64,000 nucleotides of DNA from positions 6,553,001-6,617,000 of the forward strand of contig CM054182.1 in NCBI GenBank assembly GCA_028829895.1. The letters are read 5' to 3'. This DNA is from Sinotaia quadrata (taxonomy: Eukaryota; Mollusca; Gastropoda; Architaenioglossa; Viviparidae). Shown piece after piece: positions 11,870 to 24,289 of the stretch (the stretch's first letter is position 1; every line of letters starts with the position of its first letter). Both the position numbers and the translations under genes were made by a program. The notes below the pieces were generated by a model. That model was not told the origin of the DNA. It searched no databases and was given only the letters and a program-made list of their open reading frames with translations.

Positions 11870-13910
11870 CATATTTTGTGCAAACCGCGATTGCTTTCCT
11901 ATTTTAGTACAGAGTAGTATATTCTTTGTATACGCCTAAAACGTTCTGGAGAAAGGTGACATATGAATGATGTGATTTCATTTATATTGTTCTGATGTAT
12001 ACCTATTACATTTCCTAATATAAACTATTCTTAGTTTGAATAATTTTTCGTTTGCATTTGGTGATGGAAAGACAATAAAAGGCTAATAAAGAATTAAGTT
12101 TTCATTGCTAAACTACAAAGCAGAATTTTATTACTGTAAGTGTTTAAGCAGGCAATGAGTTTGGTATTAAATTGATATTTCATGAAACATACGTGCTCCC
12201 TTCCCCGTTCCCCCCCCCCTCTCTCTCTCTGACTTTTCCCACCATATATGTCCACAAACTCACCCGCATGGACGACCACATTACAAACACAGATGTAGGT
12301 CAAGGATGATGAAAATTCTGTATGTAAATATTTACAAGTATGTAACGGCAATTTATCAGAAGCTTCTCAAACATTTTGAAGAAATGTAGTCTAACAGACC
12401 GTCTCCGTCCAAGAACAAAGTGAATAATTGAAAACTAAATTTGAATACAATAGTACTACTTCTACTAAAGAAAGTTTGATAAACGCTTATTTAGACAACT
12501 TCTAACGCTCTACAATAAATACACACAAAATACAGCTGATTTTTTTTACATACAAACTATTTCAACGCAAAAGAGAAGTAAGTGCAATATAACCAAAATA
12601 AAATGAAACCACATGACGATATAGAACAAAAATGGGCCTAACTGCGAAAGCGTAACATAAATAGAATTAAATAAAATAGCTTAATAAATAACTGTATACT
12701 AATATTATACTTATGCTTTGAAACAGTACTAGTACATTAGAAATGAGAGGGAGAGAGAGATGGATGGAAGGCAGCTTTATGTATGGACAAAGACAGTTTA
12801 TTTATTTTTTTATTCTTCTCTCTGGATCTAAGTTTGAAACAAAATTTTCAGTTTAGTGGAAAACGATCAACAGAAACAAAACTATATATAGCTTGATTCG
12901 CACTACCGACAGCCAGTCATCTAATTTCTCACGATTACTCGTGTACTACTTCATACTCTCCATACCCGTTTAACCGATGTTCAGTTAGAACAGTTTTAAA
13001 CGTTCACATAGTTCAAGCTAGTTCTCTAATCTTATCATGGTGTGGGTATAGGTCTATTGTACTGGACCCATTTGATTGCATTTTACGGTCTTAAGAGTTT
13101 GACTTCTCAACAATTCGTTGGCTAGAGTAATGACCCCTTAATGTGGAGAACACTTCCTCAATCCATAGACAATTTTAAAATAAGTAAACTTAAATATTTT
13201 TTTTAAAAATCACTTCCGCCACCAATGGTTTCAGAATTATCGCACGCAGTAAATGGCCCTAATACTTATGATCAAACCTAGCTACAATAAATCATGTATG
13301 TTACGCACGCCTTATAGACACTTTTGAGGCATTATAAATAGAAAAGTTTTACAAAACCAGGATGTAATATATATACACTATGTACAGATCTTCAATCATA
13401 CCTTGAAAACTCTATTTATATTTATAGCTGATGTAAATGACGTCAGAAAAGAAAGTAGAAATAGAACTCAAATCTTTTCAGACCACAATTTTAACACCCG
13501 AAGAGTTGAAATGGGAATATATCCGTGATTGCCTCTGCGTGCAGTGTGTACTCTGTGTGCCAGTGTTTGTGACTGAGTGCGTGTGTCTTTGCGTGAGGGT
13601 GTGTGTGATTACGAGTCTATACTTAATGTTTTTCAAGGATCTGCAGATACCTAAAAACCTACGACTAAATTTCCTGACAAAATGCTCGCTTTTGATGAAG
13701 CCCTCTACATTGTAGGGTAATATACAGAGAGGCTGATAAAACGTTTGCTACAAACTCCACTTTCTAACCTTTCTTTGCTTAATAACCTTTTTCTTTATCC
13801 GTTTTCAAAACACTAATTTCCACTGGTACACACACCAACAAAACCACCGAACTTTGGAAGTGAACATTAAATAGAAATAAATCAATTGAATTTGCCTATG
13901 TGTGTCTGTG
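11870..13910. other. duplicated non-coding DNA
   Basis: Aligned with 53370-55400 in copy 2. AATAAA at about 12074 is a possible polyadenylation site shared by both copies. A frame beginning ATGACGTCAGAAAAG at 13437 loses its ATG in copy 2 (ATT), so I do not call it a gene; its start is also a CRE-like TGACGTCA. Confidence 0.45.
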
Positions 13911-13916
13911 TTTGCG

Positions 13917-14043
<127 letters not shown>

Positions 14044-14084
14044 TGGAGGCCGAATTTGAACTTGCAGGTATGGGTGTGTGAAAG

Positions 14085-14330
14085 ATAGAGAGATAGATAA
14101 TAGATAGATAAGTTAGATAAGATTAGATTACACTAGATTAGATTGATGTGGATTGGATTGAGTTGAGTTGGATTAGATTAGGATATATATATATATATAT
14201 ATATGAGATATATATATAAAGATATATAGTTGGATAGTTGGATAGATCATGGATAGATAGATACACATATAGATAGGTAGATAGATAGATAGATCGATCG
14301 ATAGATAGACAGGTAGATAGACGGTGAGTG
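14085..14330. repeat. degenerate GATA/GATT microsatellite
   Basis: Interrupted runs of GATA, GATTA and TATA. The copy at 55545-55715 is shorter and differs in internal structure. Confidence 0.9.
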
Positions 14331-14491
14331 AGTGTGTGGTTAAGTGGGTGTGTACGTTTTACTACCACAGTGCAGTGTATGAAATCTGACAGCTAGCTAT
14401 ATATGTACAATCTACATTTCTTTATCTGCCTTGATAGTCCTGTGAAGTCATGCATCACTGAGTGTATCAGAATCAACTGACCGTAACGTAG

Positions 14492-14695
14492 AAACTGAAT
14501 ACACACAATGTAGCCCCGTTAGAGAATCGATTTGCGCTAATGTGTGATACTGTACGATTGACCAGAGATATAGATGAAGCAGTTATTTTTGAAAATAAAG
14601 AAACAAACACAGAAGAAGTAACCAACAAAAGGTTGGCACACACAAGATCACGTGGCAAGGACGACAGAGGAGAAAGTCTTGTCAGTGTCGAATAA
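14492..14695 (+). CDS. candidate coding exon, unrecognised charged protein (copy 1)
   Basis: A frame of 67 codons starts after GTAACGTAG (a possible splice acceptor) and ends at TAA 14693-14695; an ATG lies at 14540. The reading is rich in charged residues (DTVRLTRDIDEAVIFEN, KRLAHTRSRGKDDRGES) and looks like real protein. The two substitutions from the copy at 55891-56094 both leave this frame's protein unchanged (CTA/CTG Leu, GAT/GAC Asp), whereas one changes the overlapping minus-strand frame. That favours plus-strand coding, though two sites are few. It may be a 3' exon of a HYD1 transcript or a transposon remnant. No family recognised. Confidence 0.4.
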   Translation, partial: KLNTHNVAPLENRFALMCDTVRLTRDIDEAVIFENKETNTEEVTNKRLAHTRSRGKDDRGESLVSVE

Positions 14696-14741
14696 ACACC
14701 GTATGCTGCATTGCAAATACCTATATGTTTCTAATACAGTC

Positions 14742-14841
<100 letters not shown>

Positions 14842-15046
14842 TTTACATCATATAGTAATTGCTATATGCTGTCATGCAAATACCCGTATTTTACAGTACA
14901 ATCCTGATTTCGTGTGTGTAACCTGGACACTTTTTATTTAACGTTTGTTGTCAAACAGTGCTTGCCGTTTTCTTTGTTGTTTGACAAATCTTTGAAAATT
15001 TGTCCAGAACTGTGTTATGTATATGAATTTTTAATTAACGAGGGCA

Positions 15047-16435
15047 TTCAGCATTCTTTTTATATAAGGCATACAACTGTCAAAAGCAATATACTGCCAA
15101 TGCAAACATTCTGACTGAGGTTCGCTAAGTCAAGCAGCTTAATTAAAACACCATTCAATCTCTTTGAGTATCGTATAGCTAGCTACTTTAAAGACAAAAT
15201 AATAGACACTAACTAAAATAAATCCGCAACATGACGTAATTAAAATGCACCGTATACCTTTATATGGCGTAATCTAAAATACAATGTGTGTAATCTATTT
15301 CAGCGTTAATGTCCAGCTGACGTAATGCACTTGGAAAATGAAAGTAGAAGTAGAAATCGTACGTTTTCAGTATTTCTCCAAACACGAGGGTTGGGTGGAA
15401 TATTTAGAGCTCATTGCATGTGTAAGCATAAACCTAAACTGCAAGGGTTTCTTCACAGTTGTTTTAATTTGGACTGCCCATGCGCAGAATGCATATTTTT
15501 AAAACTAGATAGCCGAGCTTTCATGAGTCTTCATTTATTGCGCCTAGATTTTCTTATTCCAATTGCCATAACTATAAAATAGTTAACACCATCCAGACGA
15601 CAAGAAAATAGTTTTTATTCACTAGAAGAAAATAAAACAAAAAGAATCCTCATAAACTAGAATAAAAACTAAAATAGTTATTATGAATTTTAAAAATAGT
15701 TACTGTAAATTAGAGGACAATAAAGTAATTATAAACTGGAAGATAGTGAAACAGTATAATTGTAAACTAGTAAATAATAACTTATTATTCTGTTTATAAT
15801 AAAATAATTTATTATAAAATAATAATAATAAGTATAGCTAGTAGGCAATAATGTAGTTATTACAATTTTGTAGTTAATAAAATAATTTGGCAGACTTTTG
15901 CAGTTGATTGTCCAATATCTTAAGTGATTCCGGATAACGATTTATCAATGGATGAAAAGAATTGATACAAGAACAGTATCACACGGTACCCAGATACTGA
16001 GTTAGATTGGGTGTGAGTTATTTCATTTACGGGTACTCTCTCTATTCTATCAGACAGGTATAGTTTGCGCCATGATGTAGTTGTACCAGAAATGCCAGAC
16101 GCATGCTGGAGACGATATAATAATATCGAAGTGGCTCGTCTAAAAATCTGCAGAGATCAGCAAAGAAAGAATTGAAATCTTGCCATCGCCTGTTGCTCAG
16201 AGAAGACTGTTAACTTTGACAAGTGTTGACTGTGTATTGAAATATCGCTCAGACGGCTGAGAAGTGCTTGTGAGACCGTATGAGTTTAAATGGGACAATT
16301 GTAAAGAAAGACGTTTTGTAACATTTTCAACGATGACTCAGTGGTTTTATAAGAGGTTTAATAAAGCTTTTCAAGATTTCTGGAAACACTTTACAAGATT
16401 GAATCTTCTAAATTGCAACTTCTATCAGAGTAACA
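15047..16435. other. AT-rich DNA without recognised gene
   Basis: Several short frames occur (for example near 15325 and 16264) but none has splice support or a recognisable motif. The right edge of the segmental duplication is at about 15046. Confidence 0.4.
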
Positions 16436-16439
16436 TTTA

Positions 16440-16650
16440 CATTGTACAGCTACTATCATAGAACATATATCTTGTACTACTGTCATAGAACATATATCTT
16501 GTACCACTGTCATACAACATATATCTTGTACCACTGCCTAGAAAATATACATTGTACAGCTAGTGTCATAGAACATTTTCATGATAGGGAAATGTCATAG
16601 AGCATTTACATGATACAGCTACTGTCATAAAACACATTCTACTGGAAGAA
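16440..16650. repeat. degenerate ~43-bp tandem repeat
   Basis: Units combine GTCATAGAACATATATCTTG and TACCACTG or TACAGCTAC. About five diverged copies. Confidence 0.8.
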
Positions 16651-16836
16651 ATTTTCGATTTAAATAAGACAACATATCATTCTGCTGTTAAATATGCTTT
16701 AATTATATTGCAATTAAAAGTGTTTATATAATGCAAACGAATTCCCCATTTGCACAAGGATTTATTTCTCATTTAAATCAACAATATTTTATCTTAAGGC
16801 TGAATAAATATATAAAGGAATGGTGCAATCTTTTCT

Positions 16837-17245
16837 ACCCATCACATAGTTATCAATTTAGCTTCCATTTACCTAAGGTACATTATGACGTTTCTACCCA
16901 TCACATAGTGATCAATTTAGCTTCCATTTACCTAAGGTACATTATGACGTTTCTACCCATCACATAGTGATCAATTTAGCTTCCATTTACCTAAGGTACA
17001 TTATGACGTTTCTACCCATCACATAGTGATCAATTTAGCTTCCATTTACCTAAGGTACATTATGACGTTTCTACCCATCACATAGTGATCAATTTAGCTT
17101 CCATTTACCTAAGGTACATTATGACGTTTCTACCCATCACGTAGTTATCAATTTAGCTTCCATTTAACTAAGGTACATTATGACGTTTCTACCCATCACA
17201 TAGTGATCAATTTAGCTTCCATTTAACTAAGGTACATTATGACGT
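16837..17245. repeat. 59-bp tandem repeat, ~7 copies
   Basis: The unit begins GACGTTTCTACCCATCACAT. Copies differ at a few positions (for example CACGTAG in the sixth). Confidence 0.95.
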
Positions 17246-17376
17246 TACAAATATGTAAATGTAATGGCTAGAATTAAATCTCCGGGACGACCCACAATTC
17301 ATTAAATATTTAGAGCAGAGAAGGAAAGACATTAAAATGGGACAAACAATAATACAAATATGAATTTTCACAATAA

Positions 17377-17464
17377 ATTGTCATTTAAGATAGACAATTG
17401 GTGCTGTAACAGGTAAATTAATTGTCATTTAAGATAGACAATTGGTGCTGTAACAGGTAAATTA
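17377..17464. repeat. 44-bp tandem duplication, 2 copies
   Basis: ATTGTCATTTAAGATAGACA is repeated exactly 44 bp later with its following sequence. Confidence 0.95.
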
Positions 17465-17589
17465 TGTAATTCGATGTATTTCATTGCTAGCAATATTTTG
17501 TTTTTATTCGTAGAAAAATATATTTGAACACATTCAGCACCAAACGCCTGATATGGCACTTCATTAAAAAAAACTCACGAAAATAAACA

Positions 17590-18545
17590 TTTTGAATACG
17601 TAAATATTCTGATACCATAACTGACTTAAAAGTAAACATTGTGAATGCATCATAACTGATGCAGAGGTAAGCATTCTGAATACATCATAACTGATATAGA
17701 GGTAAACACTCTGAATACATTATAATTGATGTAGTGGTAAACTTTCTGAATACATAATACCGATGCAGAGGTAAACACTTCGAATACATTATGACCGATG
17801 TAGAGGTAAAAACTCAATACATTATGACCTACGAAGAGGTAAACATGGAATATATTTTGACCGATACAGAGGTAAACACTGAATAAATTACGACCGATGT
17901 AGGGGTAAACATTCTGAATATATTATAATCGATGTAATAGTAAACACTCTTTATACATTATTGGCCGACTAATATGACAAGATGTAGAGGTAATTATACT
18001 GAATACACTATGACATATGTATAGGCAAACACTCAATACATTATGACCGATGTAATGATAAACAACACTCTGAATGCATTAAGACTGACGTAGAGATAGA
18101 CTCACAATTCATTATTACCGATAATGAATGTGTAGAGTTAAACACTCTGAATGCATTATGACAGATATAGAGGTAAGCACTCTGAATACATTATGATTGA
18201 TGTAGAGGTAAAAACATTGAATATATTATGATCAATGTAGAGGTAAACACTTTGAATACATTATAACCGACGCAGACGTAAACATTCGGAATATATTATG
18301 ACGGATGGAGAGGTAAATATACTGAATGTATAATGACCGATGTAGAGTTAAACACTGAATATATTATGACCGATGTAGAGTTAAACACTGAATACATTAT
18401 GACCGATGTAGAGTTAAACACTGAATACATTATGACCGATGTAGAGTTAAACACTGAATATATTATGACCGATGTAGAGTTAAACACTGAATATATTATG
18501 ACCGATGTAGAGTTAAACACTGAATACATTATGACCGATGTTGGG
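17590..18545. repeat. ~33-bp tandem repeat, diverged to near-identical
   Basis: Units carry GATGTAGAGGTAAACACT and GAATACATTATGACC. Copies are diverged at the left and almost identical at the right (18330-18545), a gradient expected if recent homogenisation acted on one end. The periodic frames in both directions (MTDVELNTEYI repeated) are artefacts of a unit length divisible by three. Confidence 0.95.
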
Positions 18546-18597
18546 TTAAAGCCAGCGCAGCGCGTAACGCAAAGCGTGCGACTTCCAAGTACCAATG

Positions 18598-18800
18598 CGA
18601 CGTCAGCACTAGACTACAGACTGTTATACCATCCGTAGGACTGGGTGCACTTTGAACTCGCATGACGTCAGCACTTGACTACAGACTGTTGTACAACCCA
18701 TAGGACTGGGTGCACTTTGAACTCGCATGACGTCAGCACTTGACTACAGACTGTTGTACAACCCATAGGACTGGGTGCACTTTGAACTCGCATGACGTCA
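18598..18800. repeat. 65-bp tandem repeat carrying a CRE site per unit
   Basis: TGACGTCA occurs at 18663, 18728 and 18793, exactly 65 bp apart, with a variant CGACGTCA at 18598. TGACGTCA is the palindromic site of CREB/ATF factors. The flanking unit includes GACTGGGTGCACTTTGAACT. Confidence 0.93.
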
Positions 18801-19640
18801 GTTTAAGAGATTTTTTTTATTTTAAAAAACCCCTCCATTTGAGTTCACATGTATAAGATATCGTGCACTGCATTAGCGTGGACGACCTTTAACCCCGAGG
18901 TAGGGTAAATCGTGACTGCACAGCTTTGACGATATCGGCGTTAAAAATATAACTGGCACTATGCCCGTTTTGTACTTAAAGTGTATCAACACTTTTCTCA
19001 TAATTTATTCTCTTGACCTCACCCTCTTCCTTAAGCAGTATCGTCGGAGTTATTTTTCTTTCCACTAGTTGATACTTAAAGTCTCAGAGTTTGTGGAAAT
19101 CAACTTAATGATCAGTCAAATGCAATCATTTCATCTTAACTACTTAGCACATTAGCATTATTATGAAACTTTAAAACTTTAGCATAATATAATTATAATT
19201 TTTTCTATAGTTTGATATACAATTCATTAGCTTCAAAACAATTTCTTGGCCAGTAAATTTTAATGGTAAAAAACCAGAAGCACAATGATGTAGAAGGCGA
19301 CGGTACAACCATTCTGGAACCACTATGACCTTCACCTTGGACTGCAAGCTCGAAATGAGCTGCAGATTGGTAATTTATTCGTAGTGATATTAAACTGTGA
19401 GCACCATAAATAGTTCATAAATGAGTTGATAAGTGAGTACAACTCAACGTGTAATCTGCATAACCCAGTACACAAGCTGAAAATAGCAATGCCACTCCCC
19501 ATCCACCGACACTGATTGCTCTTACACCGGGACTGACTCATGAATGAGCAAAACTGTCACAAGGCAAAAATGATAAGCAGATTCCTGAGTTTCTTTCAGT
19601 TTTATCGAAGGACGGAAATAAAACACAGAATAAAATTTGA
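18801..19640. other. AT-rich DNA without recognised gene
   Basis: No exon with splice support was found. A short frame on the minus strand near 19332-19541 has no recognisable motif. Confidence 0.35.
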
Positions 19641-19859
19641 CAACCAGGATAAAATGCGCAACCTGTGTTGATTGTGTGTGCGTGTACGCTACGAGTACGT
19701 GTGCTTCATGTGTGCTATATGTGTGCTCATGTGCATGTTTGACATGGAAGCGTGAAAATGTGCTTGCGTGTTCATGTATGTGTGTGTGTGTGAACGCTCG
19801 ATTGTGTATATGTGTGCATGCATGCGTGTGTGTGAGGGTGGGTGCATATCTGTTCTTTT

Positions 19860-20021
<162 letters not shown>

Positions 20022-20172
20022 AAACCGAATCGCACCTGAATCGCAAAAATAATAACATTTAATAAGGTTGACAGTAGGAAACACATAAGGTTAACGCCAG
20101 CGTAACATTTACTACTTTAATTTAATATTTCGAGTTATTTCCATATCAGAGTTAAATTAATTCTTTGAACTT

Positions 20173-20200
20173 CAAATGACGTCATTTGTTTATATATAAG
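20173..20200 (+). promoter_or_regulatory. candidate core promoter: 16-bp CRE palindrome abutting a TATA box
   Basis: A perfect 16-bp palindrome, CAAATGACGTCATTTG (20173-20188), contains the full CREB/ATF site and is followed two bases later by TATATATAAG (20191-20200). A start about 30 bp downstream would make a leader ending at the donor GAAAG/GTAAAC (20632) and splicing to the acceptor at 21143 before the HYD1-type gene. A competing reading is that TTCCTAG at 20239 is a splice acceptor and this site is intronic. Confidence 0.4.
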
Positions 20201-20415
20201 TACAGTCAATTATCTATTGTTTTCCTTCTTTATTCCTAGAAAACTACAGCAAATCGAAAATAAAATTCTTCCGAATGAACGAAATGAAAGTGCACTGACA
20301 TTTTTTGAAGGCTCTAGACTTTTTCGCCCACACCGAAGATTGCTTGGTGCAGTTCACTTAAATCTCTGAGTTCGTAAGGTAGACACAGCCTGCTGTGGTA
20401 TTCAAGTTTTCGTGT

Positions 20416-20573
20416 GATATATATAGGGTAGTACTAAGCAGTGAAAACGTAAGATTTCGTGTGATTCACAGCAGTACTAAGCAGTGAAAACGTAAGGTTT
20501 CGTGTGATTCACAGCAGTACTAAGCAGTGAAAACGTAAGATTTCGTGTGATTCACAGCAGTACTAAGCAGTGA
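20416..20573. repeat. 43-bp tandem repeat, ~4 copies
   Basis: The unit begins GATTCACAGCAGTACTAAGC. The array sits in the putative leader of the HYD1-type gene at 21174. Confidence 0.93.
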
Positions 20574-20632
20574 AAGACAAGTTCAGTGTTGCGTGCCGTC
20601 CACCATCGATTTACGTCACATCTTCCTGAAAG
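20574..20632 (+). other. possible 5' leader exon end with splice donor
   Basis: TTCCTGAAAG/GTAAACTG at 20632 is a good donor match, and TTCTTTATAG at 21143 is a matching acceptor 30 bases before the ATG of the HYD1-type gene. The frame upstream of that ATG is open to the acceptor, so this exon could be coding or leader. Confidence 0.35.
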
Positions 20633-21173
20633 GTAAACTGTAATTATTTTAATAGAAATAACAACGGTTGAATATAAATATACATAGGAATGAATATAGT
20701 ATATACAAAATAAATTCTAATTAAAAGGCGAGCACTTTCAACATTTATAAAAAATAAACTTAATTTAAAATAAAAATTAAACGCTTGAAAATCTGCTTAT
20801 GGCTGACTTGAGCTCATTGGATATAGAAAAATATTCATCACGGAAAGACAATTTACAATAAGAGTCCTTAGGAGTTTCTAACAGTTCATCTATATACACA
20901 AAAGCAATATATTAAACTATCATAAATGTACATCAATAGATTAGTACAAAAAACAGATTCTTGACATGATCATAGTACAAATACGTTAACCTTTGTCACC
21001 TGCATATGAAGTTTCATTTATTATTTTTTAAATACAGAAAGATAGATAGATAGATAGATAGATGGATGGATGGATGGATTTATGGATGGAGATAGTTGGA
21101 TAGATTAATAGACGTATTTATCCCCAAGTTGTATTCTTTATAGGTATACGACCGGGTACACACTTCCTGTAAC

Positions 21174-21669
21174 ATGTCACTGGTTAATTTTTACCACTAC
21201 ACAAATTACTCCGGGAAGGAGGCCATACAATCCTCTGGATACATCAGAGCTGGATCATTCACTCACTTCGGCACAGGTATGTTTTTAATTCTTCTTTTCC
21301 AATTGATTATATTTATATAAACGCTCACTAAATGATAATAGCAATTAGCACGCTCTAGTGGCATCCTCATGTAAATTAGGACCAATCAATTATATTATTT
21401 CTGCTAATTATTATAATTTTTTCCCTTCAGGCGTTTACGGAACTACTATGCCACCGAGTGCCGGGAAAGAAGCCATTTGCATAAACAACTGGACTGTAGG
21501 TTGGTACAGACGCCTTAGCGATGGCAGAGCGGACTACGCAATTCTTGTACGCTTGCCTGCAAACATGGTACAAGAATGCAATGCTGGGTCTCGAAACCTT
21601 TATAAATACACAGGTGGAGAACAACTCACCTTGAGTAGCTATGATTGGGAAGTTGTGGTAGTACCTTGA
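21174..21669 (+). CDS. HYD1-type ADP-ribosyltransferase-like protein, two exons
   Basis: Exons 21174-21276 and 21431-21669 join at a phase-1 glycine (ACAG/gtatgt ... ccttcag/GCGTT). The product is about 113 residues. It has NFYHYTNYSG in the first exon, VYGTTMPPSAGKEAI at the start of the second, DYAILVRLP in the middle and YDWEVVVVP at the end. This is the same fold pattern as the genes at 10.1, 29.7 and 52.1 kb, here as a free-standing domain. The intron is short (154 bp). The frame stays open upstream of the ATG to an acceptor at 21143 and begins with GTA in phase 0, just as the fused exon at 50443 does, so a longer protein with N-terminal exons cannot be excluded. NAD use and target are unknown. 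Confidence 0.62.
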
Positions 21670-21735
21670 GTAACTATGATTGGGAAGTTGTGGTAGTTCC
21701 TTGAGTAGCTATGATTAGGAAGCTGTGGTAGTGCC
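21631..21735. repeat. 35-bp tandem triplication of the gene's 3' end
   Basis: The final coding bases, starting TTGAGTAGCTATGATTGGGA, are repeated at 21666 and 21701. The stop codon TGA (21667-21669) lies at the start of the second unit, so only the first unit is translated. Confidence 0.95.
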
Positions 21736-21919
21736 TTGATCACACTCGACAAAAATGTTTCTTGATACCGAATCTGAATCTTGCGTATTCATAGGATTCA
21801 CAAAAATCATGAAATATTTGCATACATTGTTCTATAAGTATATTTAATTTAAATTTTAATGCAAGTTCACTTACTGATTTTCTTGTAAAACCGTACTTTC
21901 CAGGAATGTGCATTATTTT

Positions 21920-22680
21920 AAAAGATCTAAGATCTAAGATTTAATAAGATCTAAGTATACAGACGCATTTTGAAACATTTAAATTGACAGACACATTTTA
22001 TAAAATCAAAACTTTCAGACTCTTTATAAAAGATTAATTTCACAGACTCATTTGATAAAGTCAAATTTTACAGGCTCATTTCAAAATATCCAAGTTTAGG
22101 GACTATTTAACAAGATCTAACTAGAGAGGCACATATTTATAAAATAAAATTTTACAGCTCATTTTATAAGATTAAATGTTACGATTCATTTTACAAGATC
22201 GCATGCTACAAACTCATTTTAAAAGATCAAATGTTACAGACGTATTTTGCAAGATCAAATGTTATCGACTCAGTTTGAAAGATCAAATGTTACATATTAA
22301 GTTTACAAGATCAAATATTACAGACTCATTGTAAAAAATCAAATGTTACAAACCAAATTTACAAGATCAAATGTGCCAGATTAATTTTAAAAGATCAAAT
22401 GTTACAGATTCATTTTACAAGATCAAATGTTACAGACTCATTTTAAAGATCCAGTTCCACTTGGACTCATGAAATAAGATTACATTTTCAGTCACAGTTT
22501 GTAAAGAAAACAATTTACAAATGTTATAAGATAACATTTTACTGACGAATTTTATAAGATAACATTTTACAGACTAATTTTGTAAAGAAAACATTTTACA
22601 GACTAATTTTGTAAAGAACACATTTTACAGACTAATTTTATAAGATAACATTTTACAGATTCCCGTTATTTGATCACATT
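21920..22680. repeat. degenerate ~32-bp tandem repeat, >20 copies
   Basis: Units combine AAGATCAAATGTTACAGA and CTCATTTTA. High divergence shows an old array. It occupies most of the 3' flank of the HYD1-type gene. Confidence 0.9.
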
Positions 22681-22689
22681 TATAAAAAC

Positions 22690-23860
22690 GTTTCTCTCAA
22701 ATTTTAAACTAGTGTCTAGAAACAAGCTTCGTTTGTTTATGAAAGTTTTTTCCACACCTATATATTTGACAGTGCTTTGGCATACATTATTGAATTGTCT
22801 TTGATCTTTTAAAGCATAAAGGCATATTTCATATCTTTCATACCCGTATTACATGCATCATGCACATCAGAGAACTTGACACCTATCAGGGTACTTAGAC
22901 TTTTGAACAAAACTAAGTGGCTTATGCTTTTACTTGCTTTTCATTTGGCCAACATTTATTGAAACTAAGGACACGTGTACTCCTGGTGACGGCCGTGATA
23001 TGCTTGTTAAATTATCTCTATTTCCCAGTGACCAGAGACAATTTTTAAAATTAGTAATCAAAACGAAAGATATGTTCGTTTTTTTAAAAAAATAGTATTA
23101 TATAAAATGATATAATATTTGTTTGTTTTCCTCTTTATTTTAAATTTTGTATGGATCTGAACGAAAGCGAAGGTATATGTAACCCTCCCCCCCCTAATAT
23201 TTAATTTATTAGCCAGCGAGTTGTGAAAAACACGACAAGAATTAATCTTTATATCTAACATGTAACAACATTCACTCATTGTCTCCGTGACATGAATGTA
23301 AACAGATTATACATAGAACAGGTTCGCATTCAGATTGGTCTTAGTAAATCTGATTTATAAATAGAAAATGGAAGGATGGACTACTTGCAAGCTGCAGTTA
23401 TAGATTGTAAAATTATATTTAAGAGGGACATCTATCGAACGGAGCAAGCAAGCACAAATTAATAAAGGGAGGGAATCAAAAGGTGAACACACTTCTCATG
23501 TGCACTTACATTGAATCAAATTTTGCCCGTACTCTCGTAATTAAAACTCCCGAAACAAAACTTGTTTCTAATTATCGTCGTCGTTATCGACTTCATTATC
23601 ATCATCATCGATACATTTATTGGTATTAAATTTAAATAATTTTGTATTTTTATAAGTGCATTTGCATGTATGTACTTGTATTGATAGATGACTGTCTTTC
23701 ACTTTTTTGTCTTTCAAAATGTCCATATTGTATTACAATTTTTACACTTGATGTTTCGAATATATATACACTGCTTTTCTGCAAATTTCTTATGAATAAA
23801 AGTTTAAACAAAAAAAATTCTAAAATAAATGGTTAACTACCGATATGTTTTATGTTTCCA
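22690..23860. other. AT-rich DNA without recognised gene
   Basis: No splice-supported exon, RNA gene or array recognised. Confidence 0.35.
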
Positions 23861-23869
23861 TTCTGAAAC

Positions 23870-24112
23870 TGGAAATGAAAGTGAAAATGTGTGCAAGCGA
23901 AAATATGTGAAAGTATGTATATGTGAAATTGTGCACAAGCGAAATGTCTGTATGTGAAAGTGTCTGCAAGCTGTGAAAGTGAAAGTGTGTTGAAGTGAAA
24001 CTGTATGCAAGCGAATGTATGTGAAAGTGAAAGTGTATGCAAGCTGTGAAAGTGAAAGTGTGTATATGAAATTGTGTGCAACGAAAGAATATAAAAGTAA
24101 AAGTGTGTGGAA
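23870..24112. repeat. degenerate GAAAGTGTGTGCAAGC-type repeat
   Basis: Loose tandem units of about 30-40 bp mixing GTGAAAGTG, GTGTGCAAGC and GTATGTGAAA. Frames on the minus strand are artefacts. Confidence 0.85.
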
Positions 24113-24283
<171 letters not shown>

Positions 24284-24289
24284 ACAAGT

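Noticed and set aside
13437..13715. Frame starting ATGACGTCAG
   Set aside because: The duplicate has ATT instead of ATG and the second half runs through GT-rich repeat.
14473..14658. Minus-strand 61-residue frame conserved in both duplicates
   Set aside because: It overlaps the plus-strand exon candidate; one of the two substitutions changes this frame's protein, while both are silent in the plus frame.
18296..18638. Mirror-image periodic frames on both strands
   Set aside because: Produced by a 33-bp satellite.
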